From the NCBI GenBank assembly GCA_002501065.1, contig DLRK01000170.1, forward strand, positions 1-6,464: a stretch of DNA of 6,464 nucleotides, given 5' to 3'. Both the position numbers and the translations under genes were made by a program. This DNA is from Akkermansiaceae bacterium UBA7890 (GTDB taxonomy: Bacteria > Verrucomicrobiota > Verrucomicrobiia > Verrucomicrobiales > Akkermansiaceae). Shown piece by piece: positions 1 to 6,349 of the stretch (positions are counted from its first letter, which is position 1; every line of letters starts with the position of its first letter). The notes under the pieces are model-generated. The model was not told the origin of the DNA. It was given only the letters and a program-made list of their open reading frames with translations, and ran no database searches.

Positions 1-1
1 G

Positions 2-1153
2 AAGATCAACCAATACACCCGCTTTATCACCATCGTCATTGCGGTGGTGCAGGGATTCCTGTTGGCCCAGACTCTTCAGAATCCCGAGAACATTCCCTAC
101 ATGGAGGGAATCGCCCAGCATGGCGGAGGGAACCTTGTGCCTGAAGGAGGGTTTGGCTTCACCATACTTACGGTGCTCACCATTCTGGCGGGAACGATGC
201 TGTTGATGTGGATTGGTGACCAGATCACGGAGCGTGGAATCGGGAACGGGATTTCGCTCCTTATCTCGGTAAACATTATCGCCGCACTGCCTGGTGCCCT
301 GGTCCAGGCGTTCAACACCTACGTCCGGAATGCGGAGGCCAATCCCTTCAAGCCGATGATTCTGGTCGGTCTCTTTGCGCTTCTCCTCTTCATCATAGCG
401 GCCGTAATTGCCATTACGCAGGCCCAGCGCCGGATTGCCATTCAGTATGCCAAGCGGGTGCGTGGCAAGCAGTTGACCGGCCAGCAGACACAGTATCTTC
501 CGCTCAAGGTGAACTACTCCGGGGTGATGCCCATCATCTTTGCCAGCGCGATCCTTTCACTTCCCACCATGCTGCTGAGTTCCATTCCCGCCTTCAGTAA
601 TAAGGAGTGGGTATCATGGCTGACGGAAACCCTCAATCCGCCGAGCATCTCGTATTTCATCATTTCGGGGGCGATGATCTTCTTCTTCAGTTACTTCTGG
701 GTGGCAACAATGTTCCAGCCCAGTGAGATTGCAGAGAACCTGAAACGAAGTGGAGGGTATGTTCCCGGGGTGCGTCCCGGCAAGCCGACGGCGGAGTTTC
801 TCGACTTCACCATGACGCGGCTGACCTTCGCGGGGGCCCTCTTTCTCACTCTCATCTACATCCTGCCCATGTTGCTGACCATCACCCTCAATCTGAACTT
901 TGTGGTGACCAGTTTCTTTGGGGGCACAAGTCTCCTCATCCTGGTGGGGGTATTGCTTGATATCCTCCGGCAGACGGAGACGCATCTCCTTCAGCGTCAC
1001 TACGACGGCTTTCTGCGTAAGGGCAAGATCCGGGGCCGGGGACGGGCGTCGGGAGCGGGAGCGGTTGCTTCCGGTTCCGCGTTGGTTTACCTATGGGCCT
1101 TTGCAGCCGTCTTGATCCTTCTCGCAATTGTGGCCTGGATCATAAACAAGTGA
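2..1153 (+). CDS. secY: SecY, protein translocase channel subunit (5' partial)
   Basis: SecY forms the membrane channel of the Sec translocon (with SecE and SecG) through which unfolded proteins are exported or inserted into the inner membrane. The reading frame is open from position 2 to the TGA at 1151-1153, giving 383 visible residues. By comparison with E. coli SecY, roughly the first 105-115 residues (TM1, plug, TM2) lie outside the window; the visible part starts at KINQYTRF, just before TM3. The GTG at 44 is internal, not the start. Family signatures include QITERGIGNGIS after TM4, AQRRI and LPLKVNYSGVMPIIFAS in the central loops, RPGKPT and MTRLT near TM9, and FGGTSLLI in TM10. The cytoplasmic tail RHYDGFLRKGKIRGRGR is followed by an alanine/glycine/serine-rich linker and an extra hydrophobic segment of about 20 residues ending IINK; E. 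coli SecY ends soon after the equivalent of the tail. adk follows after 16 nt. Identification is very secure. Confidence 0.97.
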   Translation, partial: KINQYTRFITIVIAVVQGFLLAQTLQNPENIPYMEGIAQHGGGNLVPEGGFGFTILTVLTILAGTMLLMWIGDQITERGIGNGISLLISVNIIAALPGALVQAFNTYVRNAEANPFKPMILVGLFALLLFIIAAVIAITQAQRRIAIQYAKRVRGKQLTGQQTQYLPLKVNYSGVMPIIFASAILSLPTMLLSSIPAFSNKEWVSWLTETLNPPSISYFIISGAMIFFFSYFWVATMFQPSEIAENLKRSGGYVPGVRPGKPTAEFLDFTMTRLTFAGALFLTLIYILPMLLTITLNLNFVVTSFFGGTSLLILVGVLLDILRQTETHLLQRHYDGFLRKGKIRGRGRASGAGAVASGSALVYLWAFAAVLILLAIVAWIINK

Positions 1154-1169
1154 TCTTGCTGCCGGTCCG

Positions 1170-1808
1170 GTGGATGCTCCTGCCATAGTTCTGCTGGGTC
1201 CCCCGGCTTCGGGAAAGGGAACGCAGGGGCGATTGCTCGCAAGGGAGGAAGATCTCTCCTATTTCAGTACCGGCAAGCAGCTCCGACGGGAAATGAAGGC
1301 GGCATCTCCGCTTGGCAAAGAGGTCGAACCCTACCTGGCGGCCGGCCAATACGTGCCTGACGAACTGGTGCTCGCTCTTGCCATCGGCTGGATCCGGAAA
1401 GTGAAGGGGGGCTGGGTTCTTGACGGCTTTCCGCGCACCCTGCCCCAGGCCGAGGAACTCGATCGGGTTCTCGGTGTGGACGGTGCACGTTTGAGGGCCC
1501 TTCTCCTGGAGGGACCGGTAGCGGAACTGGAACGCCGCGTGACCGATCGCCGGGAATGCACGGCGTGTCCCTGGACCGGGACAAGGGTGCAGGCCGAGTT
1601 GTCCGGGGGAGTCTGTCCAACCTGTGGTGCCACGCTTGGACAACGGCACGACGATGATCTGGAGAACTTTCGTCAGCGCCTCAAGGCGTTTGAAGAGTTG
1701 ACCTTGCCTGTAGCTTCCTATTACGAACAATCCGGACGTCTTCTCCGGGTTTGGGGCGTTGGCTCCCCGGAGGAAGTTTTCCAGAATGTGCAGTCTGAGC
1801 TCGCCTGA
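1170..1808 (+). CDS. adk: Adenylate kinase with four-cysteine (zinc-type) LID
   Basis: Adenylate kinase (212 aa) interconverts ATP + AMP and 2 ADP in the cytoplasm. The P-loop GPPASGKGT is at residues 10-18, the AMP-binding region STGKQLRR at 33-40, and DGFPRT at 85-90. The LID carries C130, C133, C149 and C152, the spacing of a structural zinc site, followed by RHDD (159-162) and R170, which match conserved nucleotide-contacting positions. Length is usual for long-LID bacterial enzymes (about 215). The GTG start at 1170 is chosen because an in-frame stop lies at 1143-1145, no other start codon intervenes, and it puts the P-loop at the normal distance from the N-terminus; no clear Shine-Dalgarno precedes it. 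Oddities: STGK replaces the usual STGD in the AMP site, and the LID lacks the usual tyrosine-histidine and proline-pair signature between its cysteine pairs. It lies between secY and map, a common bacterial order, and is probably co-transcribed with both. Confidence 0.96.
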   Translation: MDAPAIVLLGPPASGKGTQGRLLAREEDLSYFSTGKQLRREMKAASPLGKEVEPYLAAGQYVPDELVLALAIGWIRKVKGGWVLDGFPRTLPQAEELDRVLGVDGARLRALLLEGPVAELERRVTDRRECTACPWTGTRVQAELSGGVCPTCGATLGQRHDDDLENFRQRLKAFEELTLPVASYYEQSGRLLRVWGVGSPEEVFQNVQSELA

Positions 1809-1812
1809 TTTC

Positions 1813-2613
1813 ATGGGTAAACGCATCAAGATCCCGATCAAGAGCGAAGCCGAGATCCGCAAGATGCGGATTGCGGGAGAGATTGCCAGTGACGTGCTTC
1901 AGGCCACTGCCGGATTCGTCGAACCCGGGCGAACCACTGCCGAGGTTGATGCCTACGCCGCCGAACTGATAGCGGAGCGCGGGGGAACGCCCACCTTCCT
2001 GGGCTATCGGGATTTTCCTGCCAACATCTGTATCTCAATCAACGAAGAGGTCGTGCACGGAATAGGAGGGTCCCGCCGTATTCAACCCGGAGACCTCATC
2101 AGTATTGATATCGGGGTCACGATGGACGGGTGGATCGGTGACAATGCCGTCACGGTGCCTGTCGGTCCTATCACCCAGGAAAACCGCCGCCTGCTGGCTG
2201 CCACCGAGCAGAGCCTTTATGAGGCCATCGATCATGCCCGGGACGGGGCGCTTCTGGCCGATCTCTGCGGGAGTGTGGAAGCCTACGTAAACCACCATGG
2301 CTTCACGGTGGTTCGTAAACTGGTAGGTCATGGGGTGGGGCAGAACCTGCACGAGCAACCCGAAGTTCCGAACTTCCGGCCCGAGGGGCGCTCTCCACGA
2401 CTGAAGGCGGGCATGATTCTCGCCATTGAGCCGATGGTGAATGCCGGGGTGGGAGAGGTGGACTGGCTTGATGACGGATGGACGGTGGTGACCGCTGACC
2501 GGAAATCATCGGCTCATTTCGAGCACACCGTTCTGGTGACGACCGGTGATCCTGAGATCCTCACCTCGCGTCCCCGCACTGCCCTGCCGGAGCAACTGGG
2601 AGTGACATTGTAA
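1813..2613 (+). CDS. map: Type I methionine aminopeptidase
   Basis: Removes the initiator methionine from nascent proteins in the cytoplasm; a dinuclear metal hydrolase of the pita-bread fold. With the ATG at 1813 the protein has 266 residues, close to E. coli Map (264). All five metal ligands are visible: D99, D110, H173, E206 and E237, equivalent to E. coli D97, D108, H171, E204 and E235. H82 (in VVHG) and H180 (in GQNLHEQPEVPN) match the other conserved active-site histidines. There is no N-terminal zinc-finger or SH3-like extension, so it is the short bacterial type (Ia). ATG 1813 lies 4 nt after the adk stop and agrees best with the E. coli N-terminus. An in-frame ATG at 1786 would add nine residues and overlap adk by 23 nt; it has a GGAGG at 1769-1773, but 12 nt away, and the extra residues look non-conserved. 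It is the last gene of the plus-strand cluster; the next gene converges on it. Confidence 0.96.
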   Translation: MGKRIKIPIKSEAEIRKMRIAGEIASDVLQATAGFVEPGRTTAEVDAYAAELIAERGGTPTFLGYRDFPANICISINEEVVHGIGGSRRIQPGDLISIDIGVTMDGWIGDNAVTVPVGPITQENRRLLAATEQSLYEAIDHARDGALLADLCGSVEAYVNHHGFTVVRKLVGHGVGQNLHEQPEVPNFRPEGRSPRLKAGMILAIEPMVNAGVGEVDWLDDGWTVVTADRKSSAHFEHTVLVTTGDPEILTSRPRTALPEQLGVTL

Positions 2614-2695
2614 CCCGGAGGACTGGAGGTTGCGGTATTGCCCCGGGGGATTCAGGGAAGGTGAACTCAGGCAACTTGAGCAATACCGCCGCCTG
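2614..2695. repeat. Convergent intergenic gap with 10-bp inverted repeat
   Basis: This 82-nt gap separates the ends of map (plus) and the cytochrome gene (minus). It holds a perfect inverted repeat, GCGGTATTGC at 2632-2641 and GCAATACCGC at 2680-2689, with 38 nt between the arms. Inside lie an 8-bp palindrome CCCCGGGG (2641-2648) and a small stem CTCAG/TTGAG (2666-2670 with 2676-2680, one G-T pair). The structure reads the same from both sides, which fits a shared transcription end for the converging units, but no T-run follows either arm, so it is not a standard intrinsic terminator. Its role as a terminator is inferred from position and symmetry only. Confidence 0.45.
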
Positions 2696-5600
2696 TTACT
2701 TGAGCGACATAATCCAGGCCGAGAGATCGGCAACATCCTGCGGATTCAGGGTATAGGAGAAACTGGAGGGCATGCCCGAGTGCTTGGCGTCGGACCGTTT
2801 CACGATCTCCGTGGGTTGCACCACCACACGTTCGCCGGTGGGAAGGTAGATCTTCATGCTCAAAGCCGTTTCCTCCTGAATCATGCCGAAAAGTTCACGA
2901 CCGTCCTTCAACTTGAGGCTGGTCTGCTGAAATCCCTCCACGATGTAGGCATCCGGTTCGAGAATGGACTTGATGATGTAGTTAAGATCCTGCCGTTTGT
3001 GGATTCCAACAAGGTCCGGTCCCAGCACCACTCCTTTGCCGTGAACATGGTGACAGGCGAAGCAGGTGCCCCGTCCGAAGAAAATCTCTTCGCCGTGCTT
3101 CAAATTTGCCCTTGGGAGCATAGCAACTGCCGCGGCCACCTCGGTCTTCAAGTTGCCGGCTTTAGTGAGAAACACCTGATACATCGATTCACCGCCCCTG
3201 CCGCCAACCTTGTTGCCGCCGAGCACCACCTCGCCGGCCTCTAACGGGCGGCGATAGACGGGGAATTTTTCGCCGTTGCTCATGCGCACCACCATGTCGG
3301 TCTTCTCCATACCATCGATCAGGGGTTTCGGTGGGCTGGCACGGCCGTCATACGCAAGGTAGAGCGTCGCAGGCAGGTTAATCTTGAAGCGCAGGAACGA
3401 TTGGTCGCGGTTCGCCTTGTCGTCGTTGTGGGTGCGGATGTAGGTGGCTCCAGCGAGAGCTTCAGGGATCTCGGTGAAGGTGTAAGTTCGGTCGGCGTAT
3501 ACCAAGACCCCGCGCTGCAAACCACCGAGTTCCGCGCGGTAGGAATTGGCCGTTCCTTCGCCGCCGATGGCGTTTACGAACAGGCGGTTTTCCCACTCAG
3601 AATCCGAGATCTTGTGCACGGTTAGCGATTCGACACCCGAAACTCTCCGTTCGCCCTCGAAGGCTGCGGCCTTGATCGTGGCACCTTCCTCGACCGTAAT
3701 TTGCTTCCCCGCCTTCGCCGATTGGTGACTCGGTTCCAACCCGTCCAGAGTGAAGTGGACTTGGAACGGTGATCTTGCTTCAAAGCGAACGATTGTCGAA
3801 TCGCGGAAATTGCGTTTCTCCGCCGAGATTCTGAGCGTGATCAGCCCACCTTTCGGAGCGGCACCGGTATCATCCAGGAACTCGTTTGCACGACGCTGCA
3901 AATCGCGATCCCCTTCCTCCATCAGGCCGAGAGCGGCCATTCGGCGGATCCCGAAGCGCTCATCGGCGAGCAACTTGCGTCTCTGCTCCTCCGGCAGCTG
4001 GCGCCGCATGACCTGCCAGCTGGTGTAGTAGGTCACGCGATCCCTCTCGTAGGCGACGGCGTCGAGGATCGCCTCGCTGTGATCTCCCCAGCCGATGCGG
4101 TCGAGCGACTGCATCGCCGCGGCCCTGACGCGGGGCTCGCTATCTTCGAGCAACTTCACCAGCAGCGGAGCCGCGGAAGCTGCCCCGTTCTCGCCGAGGA
4201 TGCGTGTCGCCTGGATGCGGATGTTGAGCTTGTAGCGCTCGAGCGCTGCGTCGATCGTCCCCTTCAAAGTCAGTCCCTCGCCGCGGGCGAAGGTTTCCAT
4301 CTGCCCGTGGCCAAGGTCGGCAGTCTTATCGATGTGGCCGATCGCCCAGATCGCCCAAGTCGCCTGCGTCTCGGTGAGCCCGCCGGTTTGGATCGCCATC
4401 ACCAGCTTTTGCCAAATCTTCTCACCACGCTGGACCAACTCGTCCTGCGCATGCACGCGCCAGACGTGGACGTTCGAACCGAGATCCTCCAACAGCTCCT
4501 CGACGCTCCAGGTCCTGATATCCTTTTCCCGCTTCGCGGTATCCCACTTTGCCCGCGGGACGAGCGGTGATTCCTTGTGAATCAGCCGGAACACCCGCCC
4601 CTGATACTTCGCGTTCTCCTCGGGCGTCCATTTGTCCTTGGGGACATACTCGGTGCCGTAAACGGACCCCCAGCCGGCGATGTAGAGAGCGCCGCCGGGA
4701 CCGATCTCGATATCTGTCGGTCGGAAAAGCGCCCGCCCCTTCGCGCCCTTGTAACCGAGATCGCCGCCCTGCGTCGCCCCGCCATCGACGATTTTCCACA
4801 TCTTCTCGGCGGGCACCTGTAACGCACCGTCCCACTTAGGGTTGTAGAGGAAGATGCAGTTGTTCGTCCAATCGGCGATCAGGTGATGATCGCGATACTT
4901 CTCCGGGAAGTGCTCGGAGGAGTAAAAGGCGACACCCGTCCCGGAGCCGCTCACGCTCGGAAACAGATCGGAGGATGGTGCGATCGCGATGTGCCTGCCC
5001 ATCCAGTCGAACTTCCACGGGTGGCGCATCGAGTAGTGGCCGTGGCGGATCGGCATGAAGATGCGCTCGCCCGGTGCGCCGGGGTCGTTGTCGGTGGCGA
5101 GCCAGTTGAAGCCACTGTCCATGCACATGTCCCAGGGGTTGCGCATGCCGCGGGCGTAGAGCTCAAGGTCGTGCCCGCCGGCCCGGCAGCGGAACACCCC
5201 GCCCTCCTTCTCGTCCTTGTTCATCGGGTGGTAGCTTTTCGGGTAGGTGTCTTTGGTGAAGATCTCCGTCAGCGGGTACTCCGTCTTGTCGTCCGACTTG
5301 ATGCCCTGCAGGTCACGGACCGGCTTCGGCGCGTTCGGTTTCACCCAGGTGTTGCCCATGGTGAAGTAGAGCCAGCCGTCGGGCCCCCAGTTGAGCCCGT
5401 GCACACTGTGACGCAGGTTGTTGAGACCGGTGTAGATGATCCGGTACTCGTCGGCGACATCGTCGCCGTCGGTATCACGCAATACGGTGAGTTCCGGGGC
5501 ATTGGCGACCCAGAGTTCGTCGCCCTTCCAGGCCATCGATTGCACGCAGTTCAGCCCCTCGGCGAAAGTCTTCACCGTCTCGGCGATGCCGTCCCCGTCC

Positions 5601-5863
5601 GCGTCGATCAGAATCTTGATGTAGTCTGTGGGCGAGTCCGGTTTTGGATGCCGGTATTGGGGGCCGGCGCCAACGTAAAGGCGTCCGCGCTTGTCAAAGC
5701 ACAGTGAGGAGGGGTTGATGATGTGGGGTTCTTTGACAAAGAAATTGATCTCGAACCCCTTCCCCACTTCAGGGAGCGCATTCCTGTCGATTTCGGCAAA
5801 AGCAGGCGAGGCGATAACGAGGGTCGTCAGAGTGGCGGAGAGAATGAGGTGGGTCGCTTTCAT
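2696..5863 (-). CDS. Secreted PVC-type multidomain cytochrome c / dehydrogenase-like protein
   Basis: A 1055-residue exported protein of the planctomycete/verrucomicrobial 'membrane-bound dehydrogenase plus haem-binding domain' type. Residues 1-23 form a signal peptide ending ASPAFA. Residues about 28-430 resemble a soluble glucose-dehydrogenase-like beta-propeller, with repeats such as GPDGWLYFTMGN, MRNPWDM and GPGGALYIAGWG, and two acidic loops (DADGDGIAE 87-95, DTDGDDVADE 130-139) suited to calcium. About 450-665 is helical and HEAT-like. About 675-752 resembles a chitobiase C-terminal-type module (FTLDGLEPSHQS, then TIKAAAFEG). About 760-900 is a beta-rich module with IRTHNDDK, YLAYDGRA and LGGNK. 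About 905-1055 is a class I cytochrome c domain with CFACH (934-938) and a likely Met ligand, M1031 in SGMP. Electron transfer from an oxidised substrate to haem in the periplasm is inferred from the family; the substrate is unknown. The ATG at 5863 gives the signal peptide; no Shine-Dalgarno is visible, and the cupin stop codon lies 3 nt upstream, suggesting coupling. No frameshift is seen. Confidence 0.9.
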   Translation of the reverse strand: MKATHLILSATLTTLVIASPAFAEIDRNALPEVGKGFEINFFVKEPHIINPSSLCFDKRGRLYVGAGPQYRHPKPDSPTDYIKILIDADGDGIAETVKTFAEGLNCVQSMAWKGDELWVANAPELTVLRDTDGDDVADEYRIIYTGLNNLRHSVHGLNWGPDGWLYFTMGNTWVKPNAPKPVRDLQGIKSDDKTEYPLTEIFTKDTYPKSYHPMNKDEKEGGVFRCRAGGHDLELYARGMRNPWDMCMDSGFNWLATDNDPGAPGERIFMPIRHGHYSMRHPWKFDWMGRHIAIAPSSDLFPSVSGSGTGVAFYSSEHFPEKYRDHHLIADWTNNCIFLYNPKWDGALQVPAEKMWKIVDGGATQGGDLGYKGAKGRALFRPTDIEIGPGGALYIAGWGSVYGTEYVPKDKWTPEENAKYQGRVFRLIHKESPLVPRAKWDTAKREKDIRTWSVEELLEDLGSNVHVWRVHAQDELVQRGEKIWQKLVMAIQTGGLTETQATWAIWAIGHIDKTADLGHGQMETFARGEGLTLKGTIDAALERYKLNIRIQATRILGENGAASAAPLLVKLLEDSEPRVRAAAMQSLDRIGWGDHSEAILDAVAYERDRVTYYTSWQVMRRQLPEEQRRKLLADERFGIRRMAALGLMEEGDRDLQRRANEFLDDTGAAPKGGLITLRISAEKRNFRDSTIVRFEARSPFQVHFTLDGLEPSHQSAKAGKQITVEEGATIKAAAFEGERRVSGVESLTVHKISDSEWENRLFVNAIGGEGTANSYRAELGGLQRGVLVYADRTYTFTEIPEALAGATYIRTHNDDKANRDQSFLRFKINLPATLYLAYDGRASPPKPLIDGMEKTDMVVRMSNGEKFPVYRRPLEAGEVVLGGNKVGGRGGESMYQVFLTKAGNLKTEVAAAVAMLPRANLKHGEEIFFGRGTCFACHHVHGKGVVLGPDLVGIHKRQDLNYIIKSILEPDAYIVEGFQQTSLKLKDGRELFGMIQEETALSMKIYLPTGERVVVQPTEIVKRSDAKHSGMPSSFSYTLNPQDVADLSAWIMSLK

Positions 5864-5866
5864 GAG

Positions 5867-6241
5867 CTAGGAGTCGGGATAGAATACATCGGAATCATCA
5901 ATGTCGGGAATGCCCACCACCAGGACGCGCATTTTCCCCACTGCGCCGTGGAGGACACCGGGAGGAATATGGATCATGGTGCCGGGGTGAACCGGATGTT
6001 TCTCACCATCAAGAATCACGGAGCCTTCCCCTTCAAGCACGTAGTAGAGTTCGGTGGTGCGCTTGTGGTAGTGCGGTCTGGCACCATCGATATCCACGGT
6101 GTGAGCCCACGCGGCAACATTCTGATCGCCCTTGCTGATGAGTCGATAGCGGTGTCCACAGGCGCTGCGTTCCCGCGGGGCGTCCTGCTCGTGGCGAAGA
6201 ATGAGCGTCCCTGGTGGCGGGGGAGTCGGTCTGTTTGCCAT
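5867..6241 (-). CDS. Small single-domain cupin, metal-binding
   Basis: A single-domain cupin of 124 residues if started at the ATG at 6241. Cupin motif 1 is PHYHKRTTELYYVLEG, giving H57, H59 and E64; motif 2 is IHIPPGVLHGA, giving H98. This is the complete 3-His/1-Glu metal set. Small cupins include isomerases, dioxygenases, decarboxylases and sugar-binding proteins, so the reaction cannot be named; the conserved ending VLVVGIPDIDDSDVF suggests one defined subfamily. There is no signal peptide, so it is probably cytoplasmic. The stop at 5867-5869 is 3 nt before the ATG of the secreted cytochrome gene, so the two are almost certainly co-transcribed. Start choice: the frame stays open to a TTG at 6349, with an ATG at 6343, but the added 34-36 residues look unlike cupin sequence and no start has a good Shine-Dalgarno. 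The proline-rich MANRPTPPPPG fits a short flexible N-terminus. Confidence 0.85.
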   Translation of the reverse strand: MANRPTPPPPGTLILRHEQDAPRERSACGHRYRLISKGDQNVAAWAHTVDIDGARPHYHKRTTELYYVLEGEGSVILDGEKHPVHPGTMIHIPPGVLHGAVGKMRVLVVGIPDIDDSDVFYPDS

Positions 6242-6292
6242 CCTGCAGATTGCATGTGCTGGAACCTGATCCGTCGATTCCGAAATTGCGGG

Positions 6293-6301
6293 AGCATAGC
6301 A
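6293..6301 (-). promoter_or_regulatory. Candidate extended -10 element for the cupin unit
   Basis: Read on the minus strand this is TGCTATGCT, an extended -10 pattern (TGn followed by TATGCT). No recognisable -35 hexamer sits 16-18 nt upstream. It would start transcription near 6285, leaving a leader of about 45 nt before the ATG at 6241, and would exclude the longer cupin starts at 6343 and 6349. The match is short and could be chance. Confidence 0.25.
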
Positions 6302-6325
6302 CTTCCGGGTGAGAACATAGTTCAG

Positions 6326-6347
6326 GATCAAGTGCACATGCATGATC
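6326..6347. promoter_or_regulatory. Small dyad upstream of the candidate promoter
   Basis: GATCA (6326-6330) and TGATC (6343-6347) form a 5-bp inverted repeat with 12 nt between the arms; the spacer contains the palindromes GTGCAC and ATGCAT. The dyad lies about 30 nt upstream of the candidate -10 element, where an activator or repressor could bind. The arms are too short to exclude chance. Confidence 0.2.
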
Positions 6348-6349
6348 AA

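Noticed and set aside
1140..1862. Minus-strand open frame of 240 codons across adk
   Set aside because: It lies fully antisense to adk, which has clear P-loop and LID motifs; the translation shows no recognisable domain.
2630..3244. Plus-strand open frame of 204 codons starting right after map
   Set aside because: Covers the intergenic repeat and lies antisense to the cytochrome c domain with CFACH; it looks like a shadow frame, not a fourth cluster gene.
4883..5707. Plus-strand open frame of 274 codons inside the cytochrome gene
   Set aside because: Antisense to the well-supported propeller domain; its valine/histidine/alanine-rich composition is typical of a GC-rich shadow frame.
6242..6349. 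Longer cupin N-terminus from TTG 6349 or ATG 6343
   Set aside because: The added residues do not look like cupin sequence or a signal peptide, and the only candidate -10 element lies inside this stretch. It cannot be fully excluded.
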